Shown one piece after another: positions 1 to 8,714 of a stretch of 64,000 nucleotides of DNA. The first letter of the stretch is position 1, and each line of letters begins with the position of its first letter. This DNA is from Saccharothrix tamanrassetensis (GTDB lineage: Bacteria > Actinomycetota > Actinomycetes > Mycobacteriales > Pseudonocardiaceae): assembly GCF_014203665.1 (NCBI RefSeq), contig NZ_JACHJN010000004.1, positions 558,001-622,000 of the forward strand, written 5' to 3'. Position numbers and translations under genes: made by a program. The notes beneath the pieces are model-generated. The model saw only the letters and a program-made list of their open reading frames with translations. It ran no database searches and had not been told where the DNA came from.

Positions 1-236
1 AGCTGACGTTCGCGCACATGCGGGCCTACGTGGACGACATCGTGACGGTGTCCGAGGAGGAGATCGCCGAAGCGATCCGGCGGCTGGCCCGGGACACCCG
101 GCTGGTCGTGGAGCCCAGCGGGGCCGTCGCGGTCGCGGCATACCTGCAGCGGACCGAGGAGTGGCCGGCGCGGACGGTGGCGGTCGTGTCGGGCGGCAAC
201 ATCGATCCGGACGTCTTCGCGAAGATCATGCAGTGA
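1..236 (+). CDS. Threonine/serine dehydratase, C-terminal fragment
   Basis: Partial gene entering from the left edge; the reading frame is open from base 3 and stops at 236. The visible tail contains VEPSGAVAVAAYL followed by VVSGGNIDP, the two glycine-rich segments that close the PLP-binding fold in the threonine ammonia-lyase/serine dehydratase/serine racemase family (fold type II). The family uses PLP to deaminate threonine or serine to a 2-oxoacid and ammonia. Only about 77 residues are present and no ACT-like regulatory domain follows, so a short catabolic or serine-racemase-like form is likely. Biosynthetic ilvA cannot be separated from catabolic forms on this fragment. Confidence 0.85.
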   Translation, partial: LTFAHMRAYVDDIVTVSEEEIAEAIRRLARDTRLVVEPSGAVAVAAYLQRTEEWPARTVAVVSGGNIDPDVFAKIMQ

Positions 237-283
237 GCCGGCAGGTCATGCGGTGATCTGCCAGCCGATGGTGGGTACGCAGA

Positions 284-500
284 TCAGTTGATCGATAAGT
301 CGACAGATGGTCTGTGTGCAGACCGACGGGCTGATTGGCCGACAGACGATGTGCGCACCGACGAATCGCTCGATCGGCCGGCAGACGGTCTGGCGGCAGA
401 CGAATACAGCGGTCTAGCCGCGGATGGTTTGCCAGCAGACGAGCCGGTTCGTAAGCGGTTGTGCCGGTTGGGCGGCCAGCGGTAGCAGCGGCCGGTGGGT
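284..500. repeat. Degenerate ~15-bp repeat tract
   Basis: The gap between the dehydratase and the exporter holds a low-complexity tract in which GCAGACGGT/GCAGACGAA-like words recur about every 15 bp, clearest from 381 to 440. It resembles, in diverged form, the better-preserved array at 8715-8973 (shared GACGGTCT-like core). No ribosome-binding site or credible start was seen, so I treat it as non-coding. The gap holds nothing else recognisable. Confidence 0.5.
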
Positions 501-534
501 CGAGCAGCCACCGTCCGACCGGTCGGGCGGTGGG

Positions 535-1992
535 TCAGGTGCGAACGCGGGGCGGCGGGGCGTCCACGCCGCAGGTGTGGCACTCGCCGCCGGGTTGCCG
601 GGGACGGAGGACGTCGTTGTCCGTGCCGAGTGCGAGCAGGCCGCCGACCGCCGCCGCGACGGCACACACCAGGAGGGCCGTTTGCCAACCGGCGGTGAGC
701 GCCGCCGGGTCGGCGTACTGCGCCCCGGACAGGCCCGCGACCGTCGGCAGGGTCGCCACCGCGACCAGGCTGCCGGTGCGGGCGACCGCGTTGTTCACGC
801 CCGACGCCACGCCCGCGTACCGGTCGGGCGCGGCGGCCAGGACCGTCGCCGTCACCGGCGCCACGACCGCCGCCAGGCCGAATCCGAACACCAGGAGGCC
901 GGGCAGCACCCCGTCGAAGTACCCCGCGCCCGGTTCGGCTCTCCGAAGTAGGAACATGCCGACCGCCACGAGCAGAGGTCCGACCACCAGTTGGGTCCTG
1001 GGGCCGATCCGCTGGGCCAGCCGGCCGGACCTCGCGGACAGCACCAGCATGATCACGGTGATCGGCAGACTGGCCAGACCGGCCGCTGTCGGGGAGTAGC
1101 CGAGGGACACCTGGAGTTGCAGGACCATCAGCACCATGACCCCGCCCAGGGCCGCGTAGACCAGGAACGTCAGGGCGTTGGCCAGCACGAACGTCCTGTT
1201 GCCGAACAATCGGGGTGGCACCAGCGGGTCGCGGCCCCGGCGTTGCAGCACGACGAACGCGGTGAGTCCCACGACGCCCACCACCACCGCCGCGACGACC
1301 ACCGCATCGGCTCCTCGGGTGGGCGCCTCGACCAGCGCGCCGGTGATTCCCGCCAGACCCAGAGCTCCGACTACTGACCCCAGGACGTTCGGGTGGCCGG
1401 TGACTTCCTCGTCCCGCGACTCGGGCACGTACCGCCGCGCCAGCCACACGCAGACGGCGGCCACCGGCAGGTTGACCAGGAACGCCAGCCGCCACGACCA
1501 GACCTGCACCAGCAGCCCGCCGACCAGCGGGCCGACGGCGGTCGCGACACCGGCCAGACCCGACCAGGCACCGATCGCGCGGGCCCGGTCGTCGCGGACG
1601 AACGCGGACTGGATGATCGCCAGCGAGCCCGGCGTGAGCAGCGCGCCGCCGATGCCCTGGAGGACGCGGGCCGCGACGAGCAGCCCGGTGTTCGGCGCGA
1701 GCCCGCAGAGCAGGGACGCCGCGCCGAACCAGACCACCCCGAAGGTGAAGACCCGGCGGCGGCCGTAGCGGTCGCCCAGCGAGCCCGCTACCAGGATCAA
1801 CGAGGCCAGGGACAGCAGGTAGCCGTCGAGGGTCCACTGGAGGCCGGCGATGTCGGCGCGCAGCTCCGCACCGATGCGGGGCAGGGCGACGTTGACGATC
1901 GTGCTGTCGAGCATGGCCATGCCCGAGCCGAGGATCGTGGTCGCCAGTACGGCTCTCGCCCGCGCAGTGCCCCACTGGACCGTGTTCGCCAC
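535..1992 (-). CDS. MFS drug exporter, DHA2 (EmrB/QacA-like) family
   Basis: A 485-aa integral membrane protein, the usual size for 14-helix DHA2 antiporters that expel drugs or metabolites using the proton gradient. Evidence: the N-terminal helix carrying GMAMLDSTIVNVALP (family motif D1), the loop GSLGDRYGRRRVF (MFS motif A), repeated LVGGLLVQVWSWRLAFLVN (motif C region), and about 14 hydrophobic stretches. The frame is open further upstream to 2169, but that would run into the neighbouring regulator gene; the GTG at 1992 just before the first helix is preferred. The substrate cannot be told. The gene is not coupled to any neighbour. Confidence 0.9.
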   Translation of the reverse strand: MANTVQWGTARARAVLATTILGSGMAMLDSTIVNVALPRIGAELRADIAGLQWTLDGYLLSLASLILVAGSLGDRYGRRRVFTFGVVWFGAASLLCGLAPNTGLLVAARVLQGIGGALLTPGSLAIIQSAFVRDDRARAIGAWSGLAGVATAVGPLVGGLLVQVWSWRLAFLVNLPVAAVCVWLARRYVPESRDEEVTGHPNVLGSVVGALGLAGITGALVEAPTRGADAVVVAAVVVGVVGLTAFVVLQRRGRDPLVPPRLFGNRTFVLANALTFLVYAALGGVMVLMVLQLQVSLGYSPTAAGLASLPITVIMLVLSARSGRLAQRIGPRTQLVVGPLLVAVGMFLLRRAEPGAGYFDGVLPGLLVFGFGLAAVVAPVTATVLAAAPDRYAGVASGVNNAVARTGSLVAVATLPTVAGLSGAQYADPAALTAGWQTALLVCAVAAAVGGLLALGTDNDVLRPRQPGGECHTCGVDAPPPRVRT

Positions 1993-2099
1993 CCGGCCAT
2001 TGTGCTGGTGAAACCCGCTCTCCGCGCCCGACCGGCCCACCGCTCCGGGGTTCCCGCCGGACGTATCCGGAGAGAACCCCTGCGGCAGTCGACCTGCGG

Positions 2100-2858
2100 T
2101 CAGTCCGTGGGTCGGTTCAGCGTGGCCACGAACTTGTAGCGGTCTCCCCGGTACACCGAACGGACCCACTCGACCGGGTTGCCCTCGGTGTCGAAGGAGT
2201 GGCGGGACAGCAGCAGCATCGGCAGGCCGATGTCCGCCCCCAGCAACTCCGCCTCCTCGGGCGAAGCGAGCGCGGTCTCAATAGTCTCCTCCGCGTGACC
2301 CATCTCGACCCCGAAGCGTTCCCGCAGCACCTGGTACAGCGAGGCGCCCGGCGCCAGGTAGCGGCGCAGGCCGCGGAACCTGCCCAGCGCCAGGTGGGTC
2401 GTCTCGATGGCCATCGGCTCGCCGTCGGCCAGTCGCAGGCGGTGCAGGCGCAGCACCTTCGCCCCGGCCCGCACGCCGAGCAGCCTCGCCAGCTCCGCCT
2501 CGGCGGGCATCTCGGACGCCTCGATCAGGCGCGACGAGGGCTGCCTGCCCTGCGCCTTCATGTCCTCTGTGTACGACGACAGCTGAAGCCTTTGCGCCAC
2601 CTTGGGTTCGGCCGCGAACGTGCCCTTGCCCTGCACCCGCAGCAACCGGCCCTCGACGGTGAGTTCCGCGAGCGCCTGCCGCACCGTGGTGCGCGACACG
2701 TCGAACTCCGCTGCCAGCGAGCGTTCGGTCGGGATCGGTGATCCCGGTGGCAGCGCGCGCAACAGGTCGAGCAGGTGCCGCTTGAGTCCCCAGTACTTCG
2801 GCTCACGCTGCGCGCGAGACCTGGCGTCGACGCCAGTTGCCGGGCTCGTCTCCAGCAT
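2100..2858 (-). CDS. dasR: GntR/HutC-family regulator, DasR-like
   Basis: A 252-aa cytoplasmic repressor. The N-terminal winged helix-turn-helix covers about residues 20-85 ([20 protein letters not shown]), followed by a UTRA effector-binding domain to the end. In streptomycetes DasR represses the GlcNAc/chitin regulon by binding dre sites and is released by glucosamine-6-phosphate or GlcNAc-6-phosphate. The assignment rests on family match, on its divergent position to dasABC as in Streptomyces, and on dre-like palindromes nearby. The ATG at 2858 is chosen because AGGAGGAAGG sits just before it; longer in-frame starts lack such a site. Direct binding is inferred. Confidence 0.9.
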   Translation of the reverse strand: MLETSPATGVDARSRAQREPKYWGLKRHLLDLLRALPPGSPIPTERSLAAEFDVSRTTVRQALAELTVEGRLLRVQGKGTFAAEPKVAQRLQLSSYTEDMKAQGRQPSSRLIEASEMPAEAELARLLGVRAGAKVLRLHRLRLADGEPMAIETTHLALGRFRGLRRYLAPGASLYQVLRERFGVEMGHAEETIETALASPEEAELLGADIGLPMLLLSRHSFDTEGNPVEWVRSVYRGDRYKFVATLNRPTD

Positions 2859-2986
2859 TGCCTTCCTCCTCGACCTTGCCAGCGCTCCCAGCACAGGATG
2901 CCTTGTCCACGTCGGATCGTGCGCCCGAACCCCCGACAAGAGCCAGGAAATTGATCCGATGACTTTGCAACGTCTCGGCAACGTCC

Positions 2987-3016
2987 TTGACATGCCCTGT
3001 GGCGAGGCACACTCTA
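2987..3016 (+). promoter_or_regulatory. Predicted dasA promoter
   Basis: TTGACA at 2987-2992 is a perfect -35 hexamer. A weaker -10 (ACTCTA, 3011-3016) follows after 18 bp. The predicted start of transcription falls just upstream of or inside the dre box at 3023-3038, which would let a bound repressor block the promoter. Inference from consensus only. Confidence 0.5.
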
Positions 3017-3022
3017 GGCCGC

Positions 3023-3038
3023 ATTGGTCTACACCACT
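3023..3038. promoter_or_regulatory. DasR-responsive element (dre) upstream of dasA
   Basis: ATTGGTCTACACCACT matches the known Streptomyces dre consensus (core TGGTCTAGACCA) with one central change. It lies 49 bp before the dasA start codon and directly downstream of the predicted -10 box. It sits in the dasR-dasA intergenic region, so it could serve both divergent genes, although it is closer to dasA. Confidence 0.85.
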
Positions 3039-3086
3039 TTAGGCGTTCCGGTCACTGGGACCGGGGCATTGGGAAAGGGCGCATAC

Positions 3087-4370
3087 GTGAAGGGCTGGAG
3101 AGGACTGGCCGTAGGTGCCGCCGCACTCGCGGTGGCCGTGGCTGGATGTGGCACGAGCACCAACGGCGGCACTGGAAACTCCGGTGAACCCAAGACGCTG
3201 ACGGTCTGGTTGATGGACGGCTCCGCGCCGACCACCCTGACCGACGCGCTCAACAAGGAGTTCCAGGAGTCGCACTCCGGCGTCACCGTCAAGTACGAAG
3301 TTCAGAAGTGGACCGGCATCCAGGAGAAGCTGACCACCGCTCTGACCAGCAACACGCCGCCGGACGTCATCGAGCTGGGCAACACCCAGACGGCGAAGTT
3401 CGCGGCCGAGGAGACCCTGCTCGACCTCAGCGGTGACGTCTCCAACCTCAACGGCGACCAGTGGCTCGGCGGCCTCAAGGACTCGCTGACCTGGGACGGC
3501 AAGCAGTACGGCATGCCGTTCTACGCCGCCAACCGCACGGTGATCTACCGGACCGACCTGTTCCAGGCCGCGGGCATCACCGACACCCCGAAGTCGCGTG
3601 ACGAGTGGGTGGCCGCGATCGAGAAGCTGAAGGCGGCCAACGCGGCCGACCCCGAGTTCCAGGCGCTGTACCTGCCGGGTCAGTCCTGGTACGCCCTGCT
3701 CTCGTTCATCTGGGACGAGGGCGGCGACGTCGCCAAGGCGCAGGGCTCCGCGTGGGCCGGTGCGCTGAACACCCCCGAGGCGAAGGCCGGCCTGGACTTC
3801 TACAAGAAGCTGGTCGACACCTCCGCCACCAAGGCGCCGAAGGACGCGGACGAGGCCACGCCGCAGCAGTACGAGGTCTTCGCCAAGGGCAAGGTCGGCA
3901 TGATGATCGGTCTGCCGTGGGAGCTGGGCAGCGCGGTCAAGGCCGAGGCCTCGCTCAAGGACAAGACCGCCGCGTTCCCGATCCCGTCCAAGACCTCGGG
4001 CAAGACCGCTCCGGTGTTCCTGGGCGGCTCGAACCTGGCGGTGCCTGCCGGCTCCAAGAACCAGGACCTGGCCAAGGAGTACCTGAAGCTGCTGAGCTCC
4101 AAGAAGTACCAGGACCAGCTCGCCGAGGGCGGCGCGGTCCCGGGCACCTCGAAGGACACCGCCAAGCTGGCCACCAGCCCGCTGGGCAAGGCCCTCGCCG
4201 CGTCCGCCCCGAACGGCAAGGTCACCCCGACCACGCCGGCCTGGGCTGCCGTGGAGGCGGGCCAGAACCCGCTGAAGGACATGCTCACCGCGTACCTGAC
4301 CGGCGCCAAGCCGCTGGACCAGGCCACGGCGGACGCCAACGCGGCGCTCTCCAAGACGCTGGGCGGATGA
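3087..4370 (+). CDS. dasA: Sugar ABC transporter substrate-binding lipoprotein, DasA-like
   Basis: A 427-aa extracytoplasmic sugar-binding protein of the MalE-like family. The signal peptide ends in a lipobox, AVAGC, with Cys21 the predicted lipidated residue; a Gly/Ser/Thr-rich linker and the bilobal binding domain follow. In streptomycetes DasA binds chitobiose for DasBC. The GTG at 3087, preceded by GGGAAAGGG, gives a normal signal peptide; the frame is open upstream, but an earlier TTG start would overlap the dre box. It heads the dasABC-nagZ-SIS operon, with dasB starting 8 bp after its stop. No ATPase gene is present; Das systems use the shared MsiK ATPase encoded elsewhere. Confidence 0.9.
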   Translation: MKGWRGLAVGAAALAVAVAGCGTSTNGGTGNSGEPKTLTVWLMDGSAPTTLTDALNKEFQESHSGVTVKYEVQKWTGIQEKLTTALTSNTPPDVIELGNTQTAKFAAEETLLDLSGDVSNLNGDQWLGGLKDSLTWDGKQYGMPFYAANRTVIYRTDLFQAAGITDTPKSRDEWVAAIEKLKAANAADPEFQALYLPGQSWYALLSFIWDEGGDVAKAQGSAWAGALNTPEAKAGLDFYKKLVDTSATKAPKDADEATPQQYEVFAKGKVGMMIGLPWELGSAVKAEASLKDKTAAFPIPSKTSGKTAPVFLGGSNLAVPAGSKNQDLAKEYLKLLSSKKYQDQLAEGGAVPGTSKDTAKLATSPLGKALAASAPNGKVTPTTPAWAAVEAGQNPLKDMLTAYLTGAKPLDQATADANAALSKTLGG

Positions 4371-4377
4371 CCTCAGC

Positions 4378-5361
4378 ATGACGGCGGTTCACACCACCGA
4401 CGCCGCGGTGCCGACGAACTCGTCGGCACCGCGGCGTGCCGCGAAGGGTGGCGCGCCGCGCCGCCGGGGCAGCGCCTTCGACCGGTTGCTGCCGTACCTG
4501 TTGCTGGCCCCCGCGCTGATCGCCATCCTGTGGCTGGTCGGCTGGCCGGTCCTGTCCCTGTTGGTGACGAGCTTCCGCAAGCTCAACCTCAAGGAGCTGA
4601 CCCGCGGCGAGGTCGTCTGGGTGGGCCTGGACAACTACGCGGGCATCCTCGGCGATCCGACCTTCTGGGCGATCGCCGTGCGCACCGTCGTGTTCACCGC
4701 GGTCGTGGTGGGCGCCTCGGTGCTGGCGGGTCTGCTGATCGCGCTGCTGATGCGGCAGATCAACCCGGTGGTGCGGGTCGTGCTCCAGGTCGCGATGCTG
4801 CTGGCCTGGGCGATGCCGCTGCTCGCGGCGACCACGGTCTACCAGTGGATCTTCGACCAGCAGTACGGCATCCTCAACAAGACCCTGGTGAAACTCGGGT
4901 TCGACGGCTTCGCCGGGTACGGCTGGTTCTCCACCGGCACGTCCACGATGGCCGTGATCGGGCTGCTGATCGTGTGGCAGGCCATCCCGTTCCTGGCGTT
5001 CTCCCTGTACGCGGGCGCGATCGGCATTCCACGCGACCAGTACGAGGCGGCGGCGATCGACGGCGCGACCGCGTGGCAGACGTTCCGCTCGGTGACGTGG
5101 CCCGAGCTGCGACCGCTGCTGCTGATGCTGACGTTCCTGTCGATGCTGTGGGACTTCAAGGTCTTCGCGCAGATCTGGGCGTTCAAGAAGGGCGGGCCGG
5201 ACGGCGGCAGCACCACGCTGCCCGTCTACCAGTACCTGGAGGGCATCTCCAAGAGCCACTTCGGTGTCGCGGCCGCGGTTTCCGTGGTGATGATGGCACT
5301 GCTGGCCCTGCTGACGTTCCAGTACCTGCGCCGGCTGATCAAGCAGGAGGGCGCGCTGTGA
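4378..5361 (+). CDS. dasB: ABC sugar permease, DasB-like
   Basis: A 327-aa inner-membrane permease of the MalF type with about six transmembrane segments after a hydrophilic N-terminus of roughly 35 residues. The EAA loop that docks to the ATPase is visible as QYEAAAIDGATAWQTF near residue 222, followed by an LP-like continuation. It pairs with the next gene to form the channel for chitobiose-type sugars. Its stop overlaps the next start by four bases (GTGA), a sign of translational coupling. Confidence 0.92.
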   Translation: MTAVHTTDAAVPTNSSAPRRAAKGGAPRRRGSAFDRLLPYLLLAPALIAILWLVGWPVLSLLVTSFRKLNLKELTRGEVVWVGLDNYAGILGDPTFWAIAVRTVVFTAVVVGASVLAGLLIALLMRQINPVVRVVLQVAMLLAWAMPLLAATTVYQWIFDQQYGILNKTLVKLGFDGFAGYGWFSTGTSTMAVIGLLIVWQAIPFLAFSLYAGAIGIPRDQYEAAAIDGATAWQTFRSVTWPELRPLLLMLTFLSMLWDFKVFAQIWAFKKGGPDGGSTTLPVYQYLEGISKSHFGVAAAVSVVMMALLALLTFQYLRRLIKQEGAL

Positions 5362-6179
5362 TCGCCAAGAAAGTCTCCGTGAACGTGGTCGGGGTCCTCC
5401 TGGCGCTGCTCTTCGCCTTCCCCACCTACTGGATGGTGTCCTCGGCGCTCAAGCCGACCAAGGACATGCTCTCCACCGGCTACGACCTGGTCCCGTTCTC
5501 GGTCACCACGACGAACTTCGCGAACGCCTGGGCCAAGCCGGGCTTCCTCAGCTCGTTGGGCAACAGCCTGTTCGTGTCGCTGACCGCGGTGCTGGCGGCG
5601 ATCGTCGTCGGCCTGCTCGCGGCGGTCGCCATGTCCCGGATGAGGTTCCGCGGCCGCAAGAGCTTCGTGATGCTCATGCTGGTGGCGCAGATGGCGCCGT
5701 TCGAGGCGCTGCTGATCCCGATGTTCCTGATGATGCGCGACCTCGACCTGTTGGACCGGCTGCCGTCGCTGGCGCTGATCTACTTCGCGGTGACGCTGCC
5801 GTTCTGCGCGTGGACGCTGCGCGGGTTCGTCAACGGCATCCCGCTGGAGCTGGAGGAAGCCGCGATGGTCGACGGCTGCGGCCGGTGGGGCGCGTTCCGC
5901 CGCGTCACGCTGCCGCTGCTCGGCCCGGGCCTGGTCGCCACGTCGGTGTTCGCGTTCGTCACGGCGTGGAACGAGTTCCTGTACGCGTTGTCGCTGATGA
6001 AGGACCAGACCAAGGAGACGCTGCCGGTCTGGCTGTCCGGCTTCCAGACCAACTTCGGCACCGACTGGGGTGGCGCGATGGCCGCCTCGGCCCTGTTCAC
6101 CCTGCCGGTGCTGGTCTTCTTCCTGATCGTCCAGCGCAAGATGGTCTCCGGCGTCACCGCCGGTGCCGTGAAGGGATAA
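5358..6179 (+). CDS. dasC: ABC sugar permease, DasC-like
   Basis: A 273-aa MalG-type permease with six predicted transmembrane segments. The EAA motif reads LEEAAMVDGCGRWGAF. The GTG at 5358 overlaps the dasB stop and is preceded by AGGAGGG; the frame is open far upstream, but that stretch is antiphase to dasB and not credible. The C-terminus VKGVTAGAVKG-like (here SGVTAGAVKG) is typical for this family. Forms a heterodimer with DasB. Confidence 0.92.
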   Translation: MIAKKVSVNVVGVLLALLFAFPTYWMVSSALKPTKDMLSTGYDLVPFSVTTTNFANAWAKPGFLSSLGNSLFVSLTAVLAAIVVGLLAAVAMSRMRFRGRKSFVMLMLVAQMAPFEALLIPMFLMMRDLDLLDRLPSLALIYFAVTLPFCAWTLRGFVNGIPLELEEAAMVDGCGRWGAFRRVTLPLLGPGLVATSVFAFVTAWNEFLYALSLMKDQTKETLPVWLSGFQTNFGTDWGGAMAASALFTLPVLVFFLIVQRKMVSGVTAGAVKG

Positions 6180-6185
6180 GACGAC

Positions 6186-7601
6186 ATGTCCTTGCACCAG
6201 CTCGCCGCGGCTGTGCTGCTCCCCGGGTTCCACGGGACGACGGCTCCGGACTGGCTGCTCAAGCGGGTGGCGGACGGACTCGGCGGCGTGGTGCTGTTCG
6301 GCCGCAACGTCGTGGACGACGCCCAGGTCACCGAGCTGACGGCCGCGTTGCGCGGGGTGCGGCCGGACGTCGTGATCGGCATCGACGAGGAGGGCGGCGA
6401 CGTCACCCGGCTGGACTACGGCCGAGGGTCGGAGGTGCCGGGCAACCACGCGCTGGGCGCGGCGGGCGACCTGGAGCTGACCCGCGAGGTGGCGGCGTCC
6501 CTCGGGGCCCGGCTCGCCGCGTGCGGGGTGAGCCTGAACCTGGCGCCGTCCGCCGACCTGGTGCTGACCCTGGACGACCCGGTGATCGGCGTCCGGTCGT
6601 TCGGGTCCGACCCGGTGGCGGCGGGCCGGCACGTGGCCGCGTTCGTGGACGGGATGCAGGCGGTGGGTGTCGCCGCGTGCGCCAAGCACTTCCCCGGTCA
6701 CGGGGCGTCCACTGTGGACTCGCACGAGGCGCTGCCGGTGCTGCCCCGGACGGAGCAGGAGCTGCGGGACGTCGAGCTGGTGCCGTTCCGCGCGGCCGTG
6801 CGGGCCGGGGTGCGGTCGGTGATGACCGGGCACCTGGTGGTGTCGGCGTGGGGTTCGCTGCCCGCGACGCTGAACCCGAAGGCCGTGGCCGTGCTGCGGG
6901 ACGAGCTCGGCTTCACCGGGGCGATCATCACCGACGGGCTGGACATGAAGGCCGTGGGCGGCGACCTCGCCCAGGGGTCGGTCCAGGCGCTGGTGGCCGG
7001 CGTCGACGCGCTGTGCCTCGGCGGCGAGCCGTTGGACGACGCCGGGATGCAGTGGCTGATCGACAGCATCGTGGCGGCCGTGGAACGCGGCGAGCTGCCG
7101 CGCGCCCGGCTGGAGGAGGCCGCCCGGCGCACCGCCGCCCTGGGCACGCCGCCGGCCGCCGTGGACGGGCACGACCCGGAGATCGGGATGCGGGCCGCCC
7201 GGAAGGCGCTGCAGGTGCGCGGGGAGCTGCGGCTGTCCGGTCCCCCGGTGGTGCTGGACCTGGACGTCACGCCGTCCATCGCGGTCGGCGAGGTGCCGTG
7301 GGGGTTGGGGCCGTACCTGGTCGAGCTGCTGCCCGGCACGACGGTCCTGGAGGCGCGCACCGCGGAGGAGATCGCGGAGGCCGCCGGAGGGCGGACCGTC
7401 GTGGTGGTGACGAGAGAGGCACATCGCTTCCCGTGGGCTCGCGACCTGGTCCTCTCGCTGGTTAGTATTGGTCTAGACCTAGTGCACGTCGAGACCGGCG
7501 TGCCGGGTCCGGACCTGGGCACCGCTGCCCGCGTGGACACCCATGGCGGTTCACGGGTGTGCCTGCGAGCCGCGGCAGAGCGCATCGCCGCCAGCACCTG
7601 A
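6186..7601 (+). CDS. Beta-N-acetylhexosaminidase, GH3 (NagZ/DasD-like)
   Basis: A 471-aa enzyme without a signal peptide, so probably cytoplasmic, that splits imported chitobiose or muropeptide-derived GlcNAc. The family signature KHFPGHG is at residues 167-173, with DSHEALP following (the NagZ His/Asp dyad loop), and the nucleophile Asp250 lies in ITDGLDMKA. The C-terminal third is a diverged Rossmann-like domain. Its place after dasABC matches dasD in Streptomyces. A dre palindrome lies inside its last 140 bp (7467-7482). Confidence 0.9.
   Translation: MSLHQLAAAVLLPGFHGTTAPDWLLKRVADGLGGVVLFGRNVVDDAQVTELTAALRGVRPDVVIGIDEEGGDVTRLDYGRGSEVPGNHALGAAGDLELTREVAASLGARLAACGVSLNLAPSADLVLTLDDPVIGVRSFGSDPVAAGRHVAAFVDGMQAVGVAACAKHFPGHGASTVDSHEALPVLPRTEQELRDVELVPFRAAVRAGVRSVMTGHLVVSAWGSLPATLNPKAVAVLRDELGFTGAIITDGLDMKAVGGDLAQGSVQALVAGVDALCLGGEPLDDAGMQWLIDSIVAAVERGELPRARLEEAARRTAALGTPPAAVDGHDPEIGMRAARKALQVRGELRLSGPPVVLDLDVTPSIAVGEVPWGLGPYLVELLPGTTVLEARTAEEIAEAAGGRTVVVVTREAHRFPWARDLVLSLVSIGLDLVHVETGVPGPDLGTAARVDTHGGSRVCLRAAAERIAAST
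7467..7482. promoter_or_regulatory. Intragenic dre-like palindrome inside nagZ
   Basis: ATTGGTCTAGACCTAG contains the perfect 10-bp palindrome GGTCTAGACC (7470-7479), the core of the DasR consensus. It lies in the 3' coding part of the GH3 gene, 134 bp before the SIS gene start. It may repress an internal promoter for that gene or act as a roadblock. The match is direct; function is inferred. Confidence 0.65.
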
Positions 7602-7615
7602 GAAGGGCACTTCCG

Positions 7616-8659
7616 ATGACCGAGCACCTGCCCGGCAGGCACATGGCGGCCGAGATCGACCAGCAGCCCGCGATCTTCGCGGACCTGGTGTCCCGGCGCT
7701 CCTCGATCGCCGCGGTCGCCGACGCGATCCGCGACCGCCGGCCCCGCTTCGTCCTGCTGGCCGCCCGCGGCTCGTCGGACCACGCGGCCATCTACGCGAA
7801 GTACCTGACCGAGGTGCTGCTCCAGCTGCCCGCCGGTCTGGTGTCCCCGTCCACCACGACGCTCTACGGCGCGCAGCCCGACCTGCGGGACGTGCTGGTG
7901 GTATCGGTCAGCCAGAGCGGCGGGTCGCCCGACCTGCTGGAGGTCACCGAGTCCGCACGGGCCCGCGGCGCGCTGACGGTGGCCGTGACCAACACCGCCG
8001 ACTCGCCGTTGAACGGCGCGGCGGAGCTGTCCGTCGACGTCGGCGCGGGCGTCGAGCAGGCCGTCGCGGCGACCAAGACGTACTCGGCCACGCTGCTGGC
8101 GCTGTACCTGCTGATCGACGCGATCAGGGGCGGCAACGGCGCGGCCGCGGAGGGGCTGGGCGACCTGGCCCGGTCCACTCTGGACAGCTCGGCGGACGCG
8201 GTGGCGGAAGCCGTTCAGCGGTACCGGTTCGTGGACCGGGTGCTCACCACCGGGCGCGGCTACTCACTGCCGTCCGCGCTGGAGGCGGCCCTGAAACTGG
8301 CCGAGACCAGCTACCTGGCCGCGCGGGCGTACTCCGGCGCGGACCTGCTGCACGGACCGGTCGCGGCGGTGGACGGCGAGACGGCCGTGCTCGCGGTGAC
8401 CAGTGCGGGCAAGGGCGGCGAGGCCATGCACGACGTGCTCGACGTGGTGCACGGGCGCGGCGCGGACGTGCTGGCCGTGGGTTCCGCGGCGGACAAGGTG
8501 GCGGCGGCGCTGCGCATCCCGGTCGCGGAGACGGCCGAGGAGGTCGCGCCGATCCTGGAGATCCTGCCCGTGCAGCGACTGGCCCACGGGCTGGCGCTGG
8601 CGCGCGGCGGCGACCCGGACAGCCCGCGCGGGCTGAACAAGGTCACCCGCACCCGCTAG
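7616..8659 (+). CDS. SIS-domain sugar-phosphate isomerase/deaminase (NagB-II-like)
   Basis: A 347-aa cytoplasmic protein with two SIS (phosphosugar isomerase) domains, like the isomerase half of GlmS without the glutaminase half. Phosphosugar-binding segments are visible: LLAARGSSDHAAIYAKYL, SVSQSGGSPDLLEVT and GRGYSLPSALEAALKLAE, plus the HGP loop. The context suggests conversion of glucosamine-6-phosphate to fructose-6-phosphate with loss of ammonia, downstream of NagA. The ATG at 7616 follows GAAGG, 14 bp after the GH3 stop. Another sugar-phosphate substrate is possible. Confidence 0.85.
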   Translation: MTEHLPGRHMAAEIDQQPAIFADLVSRRSSIAAVADAIRDRRPRFVLLAARGSSDHAAIYAKYLTEVLLQLPAGLVSPSTTTLYGAQPDLRDVLVVSVSQSGGSPDLLEVTESARARGALTVAVTNTADSPLNGAAELSVDVGAGVEQAVAATKTYSATLLALYLLIDAIRGGNGAAAEGLGDLARSTLDSSADAVAEAVQRYRFVDRVLTTGRGYSLPSALEAALKLAETSYLAARAYSGADLLHGPVAAVDGETAVLAVTSAGKGGEAMHDVLDVVHGRGADVLAVGSAADKVAAALRIPVAETAEEVAPILEILPVQRLAHGLALARGGDPDSPRGLNKVTRTR

Positions 8660-8669
8660 GACCCGACGA

Positions 8670-8702
8670 AACGGCCCTGCGTTCACCGAACGCAGGGCCG
8701 TT
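8670..8702. terminator. Intrinsic terminator after the das operon
   Basis: A perfect 15-bp stem (8670-8684 with 8688-8702) around a 3-nt loop begins 10 bp after the SIS stop codon. No U-run follows, as is common in actinobacteria. Confidence 0.85.
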
Positions 8703-8714
8703 CGCTTGCCCACC

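Noticed and set aside
2821-2836. Perfect 16-bp palindrome CTGGCGTCGACGCCAG in dasR
   Set aside because: Lies in the coding sequence just after the start; GC-rich palindromes of this size occur by chance here, and it does not match dre.
5226-7424. 732-codon antisense frame over dasC and nagZ
   Set aside because: Low-complexity Arg/His/Gln-rich product; both plus-strand genes are well supported.
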